Shown piece by piece: positions 1 through 35,174 of a stretch of DNA of 45,036 nt. This stretch comes from Spirogloea muscicola. Taxonomy: Eukaryota > Streptophyta > Zygnematophyceae > Spirogloeales > Spirogloeaceae. The stretch lies in NCBI GenBank assembly GCA_009602725.1, contig WELB01000169.1:12360-57395 (forward strand), in the 5' to 3' direction. Position 1 is the first letter of the stretch. Each line of letters opens with the position of its first letter. The position numbers and the translations under genes were made by a program. The notes below the pieces were generated by a model. That model made no database searches. It was not told the DNA's origin and saw only the letters and a program-made list of their open reading frames with translations.

Positions 1-3151
<3,151 letters not shown>

Positions 3152-3993
3152 GTCCCAGTTTGGGTGAGGTCCTTGGTACTGCCTGTCCGACAGGTCTTAT
3201 TTCGGTGACAGAGCAACCTTGTGACAAGCCAGATCATATATCTATACAGAAGCCCTAGTCTCTTTAGGCCTTGGATGCACTTGCAGAACTCCTCCATTGC
3301 ACAGGCAGGTCAAGGGAGGAAGTATCTTGTCAGTTCACCGCTACATGGTGACTTAACAGAGCCTGCAGAAGATTGTCCCAATGAGTCTGCATGCAGAGGT
3401 TGGCAACCCAATAAGACCCTCACTGGGCTTCATTGGCATGTAAAGCCCTAGTGGCCAAACCACAGGTCTTTGCCAAGCCCTCAAACTTACTAATCCAACA
3501 ACTACCCTGCCACCATCACAGCTTTTCTTGGCTCTTGATGGTCGGTGTTGCCGGGTCTTCACTCATTGCACTTCTCCTCAATCATGTAGAGCATATGAAA
3601 GGTGCGTGTACGAACGTGTACACGTGTACAAAAGCCCTCCTGAATGAGGACGGCTGCAAAGGTGCTGCACATGTGAAGAATCTCTGTCAGGTCACATTGG
3701 TAATTAAAATTAAGTCCGGAGCATGTGGTAACCATATCACAGGCAATGGCAGTGTCATGTACACAAGAGGCTGATCGGCTTTCGCATGATCTTGTACATG
3801 CGGAGCACAATCCATTTAAGTTGTCATAGAGGTATGGTGGTGGCTAGCAAGCAACCCTTTAGCTGAAGGCGTCAGAATCTTGCGCAAACATAAGCAGGGT
3901 AGCATGATATGAGACCTGCAGGACTCTTGCTGCAGCAGCTCTGCAGCAAGCAGAGCTTGCCATAACACTCCGTCCTCTGTGTCCTTGTGTGCT
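3152..3993. other. convergent intergenic region, 3' UTRs of PPOX and SMG1
   Basis: The stops of PPOX (+) and SMG1 (-) face each other across 842 bases. I see no conserved coding segment here. A TGTAA, the usual green-algal polyadenylation signal, occurs at about 3439 on the plus strand and could serve PPOX. A perfect 12-base palindrome (GTACACGTGTAC) with a central CACGTG lies at 3618-3629. Confidence 0.6.
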
Positions 3994-24663
<20,670 letters not shown>

Positions 24664-24671
24664 CGGAGGCG

Positions 24672-25183
24672 NNNNNNNNNNNNNNNNNNNNNNNNNNNNN
24701 NNNNNNNNNNNNNNNNNNNNNNNNNNNNNNNNNNNNNNNNNNNNNNNNNNNNNNNNNNNNNNNNNNNNNNNNNNNNNNNNNNNNNNNNNNNNNNNNNNNN
24801 NNNNNNNNNNNNNNNNNNNNNNNNNNNNNNNNNNNNNNNNNNNNNNNNNNNNNNNNNNNNNNNNNNNNNNNNNNNNNNNNNNNNNNNNNNNNNNNNNNNN
24901 NNNNNNNNNNNNNNNNNNNNNNNNNNNNNNNNNNNNNNNNNNNNNNNNNNNNNNNNNNNNNNNNNNNNNNNNNNNNNNNNNNNNNNNNNNNNNNNNNNNN
25001 NNNNNNNNNNNNNNNNNNNNNNNNNNNNNNNNNNNNNNNNNNNNNNNNNNNNNNNNNNNNNNNNNNNNNNNNNNNNNNNNNNNNNNNNNNNNNNNNNNNN
25101 NNNNNNNNNNNNNNNNNNNNNNNNNNNNNNNNNNNNNNNNNNNNNNNNNNNNNNNNNNNNNNNNNNNNNNNNNNNNNNNNNNN
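24672..25183. other. assembly gap (N run)
   Basis: 512 undetermined bases. The gap separates the 5' exon of SMG1 from a retrotransposon 3' fragment. It probably hides the SMG1 start codon and promoter and the upstream part of the retrotransposon copy. Confidence 0.99.
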
Positions 25184-25470
25184 TCTGGCTCTGGCCAGGG
25201 GACATACTTCCAGGAGCATAGCCTCTCCGACCTGCGCCTGCTTAGCAGGGGTTACTGAGTGGTTAGTAGCTGCTTTGTTTTTTCTTGTGTGCTTGTCATT
25301 TCTGCTGCTTCGCCTTAGGGCTTCGCCTGGCTTCCCCCCCCCTCTTCTTGTACTCTGTTCATTCTTTTTTGGGCTGGCTGTTCCAGCCCATATTCTCAAT
25401 GGGCGAGCCCTATTTCTTAGGACTAAGGCATCAGCCAGACAGCGCTCAGTAAGCTCGAGTTGGGGAAAAG
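25184..25470 (+). mobile_element. non-LTR retrotransposon 3' fragment
   Basis: Directly after the N gap the plus strand reads GSGQGTYFQEHSLSDLRLLSRGY and a TGA at 25256-25258. This is the shared C-terminus of the retrotransposon fragments at 34-38 kb; the closest match is the inverted copy at 36780-37060. It is followed by a pyrimidine-rich 3' UTR with the family hairpin (GGGCTGG, five bases, CCAGCCC) at about 25371-25389. The copy lies in the divergent promoter region between SMG1 and the fucosyltransferase gene. Its 5' end is lost in the gap. Confidence 0.8.
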
Positions 25471-25651
25471 CATGGACAATAGGCTCGTCCGCCCCGCATG
25501 GGCGCGACGAGCGCGGTCGGCTTGGCGGTGCGAGACAAGCGAACAGCGAACGGGCCCACCGCCCATCCAGGTGCTGCCGCGCCGTCTCCCACACCACCGT
25601 CGCTGGCCTCGCTTCCTGGCTGGCCGGCCACCCCCCCCCTCCGGCACCGCC

Positions 25652-28600
25652 ATGGCGGGCGCCCGCGGCCGCCCCGCCGCGCCGCCCCGAGCCCTCCTGC
25701 CCGCCCTGCTCGCCCTCTCCTGCCTCGCCGCCGCCCCCGCCGCCGCCGCCGCCACCGATGCGGCCTGGCACGAGCCGTCTTCGGGCGCCGGGGACTCGCA
25801 CCACGCCGAGCGGGCCACGCACGTCCTGGCCGGGCTCCGCGAGCTCCAGGCGCGGCGGCAGCCGCACACCATGTCCGACGCCCTTCCCTCTACCTCCTCG
25901 GGGCACACAAGCCTGCTTCTGCTTGTGCTCACGGTGCCATCTGCGAAGAAGTGGCCGATTGCTCGATGTGCATCAGGGCGAGGCATTGCATGCTTCGATG
26001 GCAGACAGAGCTCCAGCGGCCTTCCCGTGCGCGACGCGCGGAGGTTCCGTCGCAGGCGGTAGCCTTACCGCCAGCCCTGGCCCCCCCAAGTGTGCCGATC
26101 CTCGGTTCCCACTGGCCCTGACTCCCTCTGCCTGCCTGCATTTCGAGCAGGGACGCGCTCGGTGCCCTCACTCATGGAGAGAGCTTGGCAGCACTGCAAC
26201 TGCAGCGAGCCCCTGGTCTGCAGGTGTCTCACGCATGAACACACTGGATACCATCTCCGTGGGAGATATGGCTGAATCGTTGTGGCAAGGTCCCACGCAA
26301 GGGCCACTCTGACCGCATGTCTTCTCTGGCCTGGTCCGTGAAGGAGGCGTCCAAGCGCACGTCCGTGCGCAAGCTTCTGCAAGAAGAATCCGAAGGCTCT
26401 GAAGACTCTAATTGTGACGGTCAGGACTCTTTCTCATCTACAGCCCCCGTGAAAGCTCAGGGGAGAACAAAGGCCTACAGTGCGCCCAGGCCTGTTGTCA
26501 ATTACATCAGATTTCCGTGACCGTCCTAATCTGCTCTGGACTTCTTGATCTTGCTACCAGGTATCTTTCTAGGCTGCTCACTAAAATCAGATCTTTCTCC
26601 ATCTGTGCAGCTCTCAGGCCTAAACTTAAGCCAGAAGATGAAGCAGACTGGGAGCCACAGGTTGGCCTCTGTTACAAGAAGTCTTGGAGTCTGTCGCTGA
26701 TGTCTAGCAGCCTCTCACACAGGGAACTGAGCTCTGGGCCTCAGACCGTTTGAGCTTGCCCTGCTCCACTTCCTTGCTCTCTACTAAGGACCACTCACCA
26801 GGAGTCTCGTCTGCGCCGGGTGCTTGATGAGGCTGACACCTGTTATGCAGCCGAATCGCTACCTGCTTGCGCACTGCAACTATGGGACGGTCAGCCATCA
26901 GCTGGCTTGCATGGAAGGTCAACTCCTCTATGCCGGCCTCTTGCACCGAACCCTCGTCGTCCCAGAGTAAGTCCTGCACTGCCTCTTGGTGCGCTGCCAG
27001 TTGCACACCTCCTGCATGCGTTGAAGGCACACTGTTCCATAGCCTTGTACTGCTTGAGGCTAAGCACAGCTTGACCAAAGGTCGCCATCTGTGGGTGGTG
27101 CTGCAGGCTATCCTTCACCAATGAAGCTAAGGATGCCTGGGAGTGGAAACTCTACTTTGATTTGGATCATGCGAAGAATTGCTTGGGACCGAGCACTGTC
27201 ACATCCCTAAGGCAATACATGGTGAAGATGAGGCCCCTGCAGCTTGCAGTTCTCATCATGTGCTCTTGCTCTGAAACTCGCGTGCCTGTGACAACCATAG
27301 CAGGCCTAAGCCATCCAACAAGGCAGCTGAATCCTGACATGCTCCTTGGTTGCAAGGGGGAGCATTCGCGAGATGATGGCAAAGCGGTTGTGAATGAGCT
27401 TATCTGCTGGAAGGTAGACACCACAACTCGCACAGGTCAGCTTGCTTGGAGCTGGCCATTTGCCACTGCCTCAGGCAAGTGACTATGTTGGTCAACCTGC
27501 TGGCAGCCTGATTGTATGTCCACTGCCGAGGACTTGGCTGAAGCTCGACCAGACCTTGTTTGGCCTACTCAGGCAACAACCTCTGGGCTTCCAGGTCAGC
27601 GGCTTGCCATGCTTCCCACCTCCACTTGCATGTTTCAATGATAGCTACTGGACATTATCAATCCAACAGAGTGCCATCTTCCACTTGAGCTAGCAATGAT
27701 ACTGCTCCCTTGCGGATATCTGTCAGGCTACTCCGCTAACTCAGATTCTTTTTCCTGCAGCGGAAGCAACACTGGAATCATTCTTGCTGGCCTTTGGGAA
27801 CTCTAATGCCCAGCTCCTTTCCATAGGCGATGTATACAGCACCAAGATTAAAGGGGAACCTCAATTCTACGCCCGCCCGTTTGGTCACTTCAAGCGCAGT
27901 TGTAACATCCCTATACTACCGAATAGGACTATCGTGGGTGTTGCCGTTGGCTTTGTGGAGACATTCACAGGTCTGTTAAGCAGAGGCCCATTGTCATGCC
28001 AGTTGACGTCCATTCTTATGCTGAAGTGCACTGTCCTCCTCAGCAACTCTCAATGCATGATGACTTCTGACAGCCTTCCTGATTTTATGTAGGCCTTCAC
28101 CTGTAGCTTAAGTTCAACAACGATCTGCCCGTACTATAACCTTATGACTTTGTTGCAGCACAGTGCCAAGGATTAGCCACCTGGCTTGTGCCAGAGGTTG
28201 CCCTTTCAAGCTCTAACTTTGTGAGAGCCTGTTGCCTTCTCAAGAGGAGACTATGGAGTGGCCCACTGACAGACCCCCCAATTGCTACAATCGTCAGGTG
28301 CAGACTACTTGGCAGTGGATCTAAGGCGAGGCGACAAGTACAGAGTGCGGCGGCGTTGCGATTCTGGACATGACTGCTTCCGACCCATTTCGGAGGTTGC
28401 CACTTGCCTTCGCAAGGCTGCAAAGGCCTCAAATATCACCTTGATATTCCTTGCCAGCGATGCGCATGCCCTGGAGCTACAGCTGCTTGACAGCCTCCTG
28501 GCAAGCGGCGATGATGGCGGAGAAGCCATCACACTGGTCACCCTCCCAGAAAGGTGCGTGCCTCCTTGGTGCTGCTTTGATTCTCTCTTGGCCTTTGCCC

Positions 28601-28923
28601 GCATTGTCCTTCTTGAGCTCTTCATAAGCAGTGCGCAATCTTGTGGTTGCTCCAGCTTCGGGCCTGTGGGTGGGCGGTCCCTCGAGTGGTCGCACATCAC
28701 AGGGTGGGAGTTTGCAAAGTTCGACCAGAAACCGCATGCCTCCATGTCACTGGAGAAATTAATCTGTGCGATGGCCAGGGTCTTCTTGGCGGGCGACACC
28801 TCTCCCTACTCTGAGCACATACACAGACTCAGGAAAGCAATGGGCAGTGCCACCTGTGCAGATGGCACGCTTTGCAAAGATGGCCCTCGCTGGCGGTCAC
28901 AAGCTGATCGACTTACTTCCTGA
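25652..28923 (+). CDS. O-fucosyltransferase-like glycosyltransferase
   Basis: A GDP-fucose-dependent protein O-fucosyltransferase-type enzyme, expected in the secretory pathway. The ATG at 25652 opens a hydrophobic, alanine/leucine-rich signal or signal-anchor sequence (RALLPALLALSCLAAAP) after a basic start. Exon 26851-26966 encodes the N-terminal family block NRYLLAHCNYGTVSHQLAC, ending LLHRTLVVPE. A segment near 27130-27230 gives YFDLDHAKNCLGP. The exon starting at 27761 gives FGNSNAQLLSIGD. The exon near 28290-28550 carries VDLRRGD, the sugar-nucleotide-binding motif of the family. The last exon (CAMARVFLAGDTSPYSEHI) ends in TGA at 28921-28923. Exons between 25870 and 26800 are uncertain; one near 26290-26500 is serine- and acid-rich. 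The acceptor substrate cannot be told. The family call rests on the motifs and their order. Confidence 0.8.
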
Positions 28924-29281
28924 CTGCTTGAGCAGTCAAGTAGTACTTTGCATTGGGAGTATATTGTGCCACCCGCCAATGTCACCTGACAGCAGAAGCT
29001 TGAACCAGTGACTAGGAGCTGCCCACTTCGTCTGTGACACAATAAGTTGACATACAGCAAGCAAAGCCCAGTCTTAGAGGGGCTTGGGTAAGACTAGTTG
29101 AGCGGTGTCTGCTCAACAGCAACAAACTGAAAGTAAGGACAGGCCCCCCAGGCAAGGGGTAGTGATCTAGTGGCAGTGATGAGTGTCCACCTTATACAGC
29201 AAGAGCTCCACAGAGCACGCAAAGTTCCACTCAGAAATGTTGTGAAGCACCACCATCACGGCTCATAGGCCCACAAGCTGC
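28924..29281. other. intergenic region, no gene seen
   Basis: 358 bases of mixed composition downstream of the fucosyltransferase stop. No open segment with recognisable motifs is found on either strand. It probably contains the 3' UTR of that gene. Confidence 0.5.
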
Positions 29282-29755
29282 TTAAGCCTGTGCACAAGCT
29301 GCGAGCTTCAGCAAATACATATCAGCCTCCCGGACAAGAGGGCCAAATTGCAGACTCCCTTCTGCAGTTAAGAGATGGCATGACACAAGGCATGCAAGTC
29401 CATATATCCTCACCTGTCGCTGCTGATAGTGGAGACTTGCAGGTGCGGCAGAGATCGAGCACCATGTGCTACCGAAGGCCTGCCTTGCGCTTGAGCTTGC
29501 CCTCCTGGCGCTGCTGGCGGGCTGGGACTGGGCCTGCGGGCGCGGCGGCTGCAGCTGCCGGCACAGCCCTGGGAGGCTCGGGAGCCGGCTCCTCCGGGCT
29601 CTGGAGCACAGCCAGGCGACTTCACTGAGCCATGGGCCGACAAGTGCCAAACGTCGAGGCATCCCCGCCGGCGCTCGAGGCGACGAGCGCAGTGCTCGCC
29701 CAAGTTTGCATGGCCCTCCTGAGGCGTCGGCAGCTACAGCCGAGGTCATGCGCAT
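29282..29755 (-). CDS. possible small gene, GC-rich 5' exon, unrecognised
   Basis: The minus strand stays open for 157 codons from an ATG at 29755 to a TAA at 29282. The first two thirds are GC-rich and arginine/serine/alanine-rich, which could be an organelle-targeting sequence. A plausible donor (CAG then GTGAGG) near 29412 and an acceptor (TGCAG) near 29359 suggest an intron, after which a different frame may apply. The closing segment GPLVREADMYLLKLAACAQA looks protein-like. The opposite strand is also open here, so strand and reading frame are not proven. I do not recognise a family. Confidence 0.25.
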   Translation of the reverse strand: MRMTSAVAADASGGPCKLGRALRSSPRAPAGMPRRLALVGPWLSEVAWLCSRARRSRLPSLPGLCRQLQPPRPQAQSQPASSARRASSSARQAFGSTWCSISAAPASLHYQQRQVRIYGLACLVSCHLLTAEGSLQFGPLVREADMYLLKLAACAQA

Positions 29756-29935
29756 GCGCCTGTGCTGACGTGCGGCTCAAGCAGCAGCACGGGCGGCGGA
29801 GGCTGGCTCACCACAGCTTCCTGCGGCCTCGTCGGACCTCCCTCACGGGGCCCTGAGCCACGCAGCGCGCAAGGAGGGGTCAGCGCCAGTGGGCGGCGAG
29901 GCGGGAGGCGGGCGGGCGAGCAAGCGAGCGAGCGA

Positions 29936-30330
29936 GGCGTGGCGGACCGGAGGCGGGGTGGGGAGGCCATGGCGGCGGCGGCGGCTGCGGCGGCGGCGGC
30001 TGCGGAGGCGGAGCGGGAGCCGGGAGGGAAACACGCAACACCAATGCGGATGCTGGTACTTCTAAGTGACCGTAGTGACGGAGAAATTGCTGTGAATGCT
30101 TGGAGTTCGGATGCCCCTTCACGGCGCCACGGGCTAGGCGAACAGGGCGCTCATAGTACCCCCCGTGTCTCCGGAGGTGCTGCAACGTATCAGTAGCTGG
30201 ATGTACGCACCACAGCTGCAGCACCATGGGTCACTGCCTCTGCACTTCCAGAGCCTTTCAAGAATCTGGCCACCCAGCATTCTCCTCACACCTCCAAAGA
30301 TCAGCTGCAGTGAGTCTTGGCCAAGGAGAG
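29936..30330 (+). CDS. possible small gene, unrecognised
   Basis: A GC-rich alanine run begins at an ATG at about 29970. About 200 bases on, a separate open segment (30150-30315) encodes SPEVLQRISSWMYAPQLQHH and LHFQSLSRIWPPSILLTPP, ending at a good donor (CA then GTGAGT) near 30313. Such an arrangement fits a gene with a GC-rich first exon running head to head with the minus-strand candidate at 29282-29755. The frames of the two pieces could not be joined with confidence and no family is recognised. The segment might equally be antisense to a minus-strand gene. Confidence 0.25.
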
Positions 30331-31029
30331 GGAGCATAAGCTTCAGATTTCACACCTAAGTGACTGCTCACCTTTCCTTGACCATCCCTTGGCCGGATTC
30401 TGCAGCAGCCCTTGCCTCTCTTAGCTGGAGGCAAGCCTGCCCTAGCTTGGGAAGATTGGAGCAGTGGTGATGAACGAGGAGTACACCTTCACTGCCAGCT
30501 CAAGGCCGTACTTATGTGCTCTTGCAGCTAGCTCCTCAGGCAAACTACCCATTCGCTGAAGTTTACGAAGCACTCTTAGGCTTAGTAACCACAAAGCGTT
30601 TCAGAGTGCTTAGGTCCACAGGTGTGCAAGCCGCACAGCAAGCATAGGAATGGAGCCTGTCATGACACTCAGAACCCGGCATCAAGTAGGTAAGCATGCA
30701 GACAAGTAGGCATGCCGATGGCAGCAGCACTTTTTCATGTGCCTTTTTCTGTATAAGGATGCTATCTACCATGCTGCACAGAGTGAGTGAAGTGTGTGGC
30801 CATGTATGTACAAAGGATCTGGGCAACCTCGGGCCTGGTAGCACGAAACTGAAGAGACCTTCTCTGAGAGCTAGGGGCATACATTGAGTTGTCACAGAGT
30901 TTATCAGAGATATTGCTCGTCCTCCATTTAGCCCCTCCTTTTCTCTCCTTATGCTTGGCTGTTGCTCCTCACAAGAATGGGATGAAAATATGGTAATGAC
31001 ACACAGCAGGTTGTCCATGTAGCCAATGA
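30331..31029. other. unresolved region before the CcdA 3' end
   Basis: Between 30433 and 30573 both strands are open in mirrored frames: plus KIGAVVMNEEYTFTASS and minus LPEELAARAHKYGLELAVK. Either could be a terminal exon of a small gene. From 30580 to 31029 I see only likely 3' UTR of CcdA and no supported gene. Confidence 0.35.
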
Positions 31030-33904
31030 TCACATGGCCATTCCAACCATGGACGAGGTAGGAAAGACGTGGTCCAGAATCGAGAAGACGCCACCGCCCA
31101 GCAAGAGTGCCCCACTGCAGTATAAGGGCAGAGTCCATCATCAGTGGCATGACCTTGGGAGCACGACCAACAGCGGTAACTCTACGAGAGTCAGTCACAA
31201 TGTCCATCTACATATCACGCTGAGCTTGTCAGTTCTATTGTGGAGGAAGGTCAAGCCTTTGAGCACCTCGCAGGAGTAATCCATGCCGAGTACTGCCGAA
31301 TAGACAGCAGTTGCTGCAAGCGCACGAATCGCTTGATGAGGGGTTGTACAACCAAGAGTACAGTGCATAGACAATGCTACAATCATGCATCCACTTGAGC
31401 AATCCACATCCCAACGCCCACTAGCTGCCCTCCACTGCGGCAGGCATATGTGGTAGCTAGCAAGAATACCTTCATTGCGCCAGTGAATGATGCAGCTAGC
31501 AGCAAGGGGGCAACATAACCACTTGTGTAAGCAAGCAAAAGGCCTCCTCCCAGAATAGGGTCCTGCTTCAGGGGACAGACAGATCAGAAAAAAATCAAGC
31601 CAAGTGGCGCCCGAGCAAGGAGCAAGTTCACTCCACCAAAACACTGTGTCCCCAAGAAGCTTGAAGGGGTGGATAAACCATTGGCTTCGTGGCAGCTGGG
31701 CTACTGAGGCGAGGCCCACTGACTGACGTGCTCACCTGACTGGAAGAGACGAAGCCAAGGAGGGTAGCAAGCACAGGCGTGCTGCATGGCGAAGCGGCCA
31801 GGGCGAAAGTGAGGCCGGCAAGGTAACATTGAACAGCTGCAAGCCAGCCACCACCCAGATGGCAGCCTTAGACGCAGTCAGTACAAGGGGACCAGGACGC
31901 AAATTCTTCGTTGTTTGCCAAGGGACATGGTCAGACTTGATGGTCTAGACAGCCACAAGCTTGAGAATGTTGCTTACAAGATGGAAGGCTGGCGGCAGCC
32001 TGCTTTGCATCAAAATTTCCAAGGAATGAGGGTAGCTGTAGAGGTATTATCTGCAAAGAAAGAGCAATGGCACCTTGCCTGTGTCAAGCAAGGATCAAAA
32101 CAAAAACATGATAGGTACACGTGATAAACGTGTGGAGCACTCCTGGCACAGACTTCTGCCAATTGCATGTTGACGCGCTCATAGCAATCAAATTCCCAGC
32201 TAAGACGAATTTCACAGCTACCTTGCAAAATGTCTACCAAGAGCATGGACCACCTCAAGGAGATTGAGCCCCATGACAACAGCAACTCCTGCAACGAGCA
32301 CGGGCAGACCAGCTCCCAGCTGTCCGTACGCCTTTCCTGCCAGCGCTGCTGCTACTCCCAACAGAGCCAAAGTCGTGGCAAGACCGAGTGCGAAGGCCAG
32401 CGAGTCCTGCAGCACCTGCACAGGGCAACACAAATGCCGCTGAGATTGCCGAAGGTACGATGATCTATATATTAAAATTTGCCCCTGAGCTGCATGTTGT
32501 GAATTTATTGATGACTCGAATGCACTGCCAGGCTGGCTTGAGACAGCAACTTCAGAGGTGTAATGTGATCCGGAATCCGGATCCTCATCCCTGCACAATG
32601 TACCTGGCCCCGACTTTTGCTGGTGTCATATCCACCTGCCACACGGTACTCCACCAGCAAACATCAATCAGGACTGCCCTGTAAATGCATGGTGCACCAT
32701 TTTCTGAAATTACAGAAGCAGAGATGAGCATGAACCTGCAGACCTATGGCTGACCAGCTCCGCAAGTCAGCCGCGAGCTGCCACAGTGCAAGTGCATCAG
32801 AAAATGCACTTGACTTTTTGTAGCCTCACCTATGTACCCCACCGTGAGGGGCAGAACACTAAGCGTGCAAGGTGACAAACTGGTCAGAAGCCCTGCTCCT
32901 AAGACAACACCAAAGCTGCCATCAAGCAAGGCCAGGAAAACACATCAAGCTCAATGGTCATGATGCCCTGAGAAGCACCGACAGTCAGCCACAGCCTGGG
33001 GACGACAGATGACTAAGACTGGCAATAAACGGAGGCCAGTAAGAGCAGCGACAGTGGGCCAAATAGTCGTCACAACGAAGGGGCTGATGCACAGCCGCTA
33101 ATTTCAAGAATAGCCAGTCACAGTAGCTCAATTCAAACGCCACTGCTGAGCTGACAAGACACACTCTGCCACATTTGCACTGCTTACATGCTGCCGAGCG
33201 TGCCTGCACAGAATTCTCTAGACTCCAGCAGCTGTGGAGTCCTGGAGACCCCTTGGACATAACACATATACGATTGAGGAGCCCTGGCCCTAGAAGTCAC
33301 ACTGTGTGGGTTGGGCAGGTACCTAGCAGGGCCCACGGAGTTGAGCTGGACTTGCACAAGGGAGTTGGCCTGCTGGCCCAGCGTGAAGAGCGTCTCGCTG
33401 ATCTGGTCTGGAATGGAGGCAAGCACCAGATGCTCCACAACCGACGCAGACACTGATGCCTGCATTGCAAGTTCTGACTCTTGAGCAAGGCGATGTATGG
33501 AGAGGTGCCGGCACAGTGTCGCGCAATAGCATGGAAGGCCGGTAGTCGTCCATCATGTCTTCGCTCACTTAAGCTGGCTAGAGCTTCGCAGGGGCTACCC
33601 TCAGCCAGAGGAGAGCAGTTCCGGCTGAACGAGACGTTGAGCAACTGGACAGGATGGACACCTGGGCCGCGGGGCTGGCGACGAGCGACAGCGCACTGCC
33701 GAGCGCCGTGGCACACGCAGCCAGCCTCGTCGACGATCTGAGGTCCTCATGCAGAGGCTGCAGAGTGGCCAGCGGCGGCCGAGAAGGGCGGCAGCTGCGT
33801 CGAGGGCTCGGCTGGCGGACTGCTCGGGGTCGGGAGCCCGGGCGCAGCAGGCCGGTGGCCTGCGCCGTCGCAGCAACCAGGCGCGCCTGCGCGGCGGCGG
33901 CCAT
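31030..33904 (-). CDS. CCDA: CcdA, thylakoid thiol-disulfide transporter (cytochrome c biogenesis)
   Basis: Polytopic membrane protein of the DsbD/CcdA family. In plastids it carries reducing equivalents from stroma to lumen for haem attachment to cytochromes f and c6. Nine exons: 33904-33662, 33459-33323, 32915-32810, 32415-32254, 32050-31978, 31836-31736, 31562-31470, 31313-31267 and 31114-31030. They total 1047 bases with every phase consistent, giving 348 residues, the usual length for plant CCDA. The first about 80 residues ([18 protein letters not shown] and on) are a transit peptide. The two redox cysteines lie in [15 protein letters not shown] and [15 protein letters not shown]. Other family blocks are [38 protein letters not shown] and [12 protein letters not shown]. 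The stop is TGA at 31032-31030. The ATG lies in a GC-rich first exon. The start of exon 2 has a second possible acceptor a few codons upstream. Confidence 0.96.
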
Positions 33905-34117
33905 GGCGCCGGGGCGGACGGGCGCGGCGCTCGGGCGTCGAGGCGGAGGGGTGCCGACGTACGCCTGGCGCCTCGGGGCCCCGGTGGACGCACTGCACCA
34001 GGAAAGAATGCGTGTATTAGGAGATGGAGGGCCATGTGTGGCCAAGCACACAGCCAGGCACATCGAGTGTACGTCACCAGGAAAGCTGACCGGGTTTTCA
34101 GCCCGCTTTAGCCGCAT
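33905..34117. promoter_or_regulatory. CcdA upstream region
   Basis: A GC-rich stretch directly upstream of the CcdA start, grading into normal composition and then into retrotransposon fragments at 34118. It must hold the CcdA 5' UTR and core promoter. I see no clear TATA box or other defined element. Confidence 0.4.
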
Positions 34118-34175
34118 TCTCTTGTTCGCTGTCGGATTTGTTTGTGCTCACCCGTGGGTACTGATGTCACCTGGC
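34118..34175 (+). mobile_element. retrotransposon C-terminus remnant
   Basis: A short fragment encodes SLSDLFVLTRGY and a TGA, followed by TGATGTCACCT. It matches the copies ending near 36546 and 38018 almost base for base, so it belongs to the subfamily with the TGATGTCA tail. No upstream homology remains. It lies within 300 bases of the CcdA start. Confidence 0.75.
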
Positions 34176-34244
34176 CGCACACTTGACATTGTGGGCGTGC
34201 AACCTGGTTGAGGACCACGGGCCCTGGTCGACGTTGTTACGGAG

Positions 34245-34655
34245 GCATATAAGGGCCCAGCATCGACACACATCGCTGGGCATGCAGTGGGCGGTGCAGA
34301 ACAAAGAAAACTGCGGCACTACTCCGATTACCCCCAATGCGATCAGCTCCTGCCAGCGGCAATCGACATCTATGGCTGTCTGGGTCCTCGTTTCCACACG
34401 CTCCTTCAAAACATTGCCAATCTAGGCTACACTCGACGTGCAGATGTGTTTCCGGCTGAGATGGGCTTGCCAGCCATATCTGTCGCTCTTGCGACGACGA
34501 GTTTCGGCCTGTTTGCAGCGTGCTCAGGCTAGTGCCTTGCACCAGCTGGGCGAGCTCTAGTTGGTGGCAGAAGGGCTCCGTTTCTGGCATCTAGTATTCA
34601 TGCATCGACTAGTGACCTTTATGTTTTGACCCGTGGTTATTGAGCGGTACAAAGG
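34245..34655 (+). mobile_element. non-LTR retrotransposon 3' ORF fragment, plus copy of inverted pair
   Basis: Reads KLRHYSDYPQCDQLLPAAIDI, GCLGPRFHTLLQNIANLGYTR and then, after frame shifts, LLRRRVSACLQRAQASALHQ and STSDLYVLTRGY with a TGA at 34641. The order (K-x-Y, pro-aliphatic strand, G-x-LG, then R-x-V-S-x-x-LQR) is what I know from the C-terminal region after the reverse transcriptase of LINE-type elements in algae; the assignment is by pattern. The frame is broken, so this is a pseudogene copy, 5'-truncated. It pairs with the inverted copy at 34690-35025. Confidence 0.75.
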
Positions 34656-34689
34656 CAAGCACATATTAAAAGCTACATAACCTACAGTA

Positions 34690-35025
34690 GGTTGACCCGC
34701 TCAGTAAGCACGGGTCAAAACATAAAGGTCGCTAACCGATGCCTGAATACTAGATGGCGAAGCCCTTCTGCCGCCAACTAGAGCTGGCCCAGCTTTCTGG
34801 TGCAAGGCATTAGCCTGAGCACGCTGCAAACAGGTCGAAACTCCTCGACGCAAGAATGACAGACATGCAGCTGGCAAGCCCATCTCAGCCTGGAACACAT
34901 CTGCATGTCATGTGTAGCCTAGATTGCCTATGTTTCGAAGGAGAGCAAGGAAACGAGGACCTAAGCAGCCAAAGATGTCGACTGCCGCTGGCAGGAGCTT
35001 CACATTCGGGGTAATCGGAGTAAGA
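34690..35025 (-). mobile_element. non-LTR retrotransposon 3' ORF fragment, minus copy of inverted pair
   Basis: On the minus strand this reads LLPAAVDIFGCLGPRFLALL, then a TGA within the ORF, then AEMGLPAACLSFLRRGVSTC, LQRAQANALHQ and SVSDLYVLTRAY with a TGA at 34703-34701. By eye it is roughly 85% identical to the plus copy at 34245-34655 over about 320 bases, in tail-to-tail orientation with about 50 bases between. The internal stop and lost 5' part mark it as dead. Confidence 0.75.
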
Positions 35026-35174
35026 GTAAGTGGTATGTAAATGGTAAATGGTAGAGAGGAGAGAGAAGGCACATGAAATGAAAGGGAAGCAAAAGCGCCA
35101 GTAAGTTGTCTGTGAAGATTAAGCGTCCATCCGCAGAAGTGACGGAGAGTTGTTCCAACATTTTACCCCTTCTG

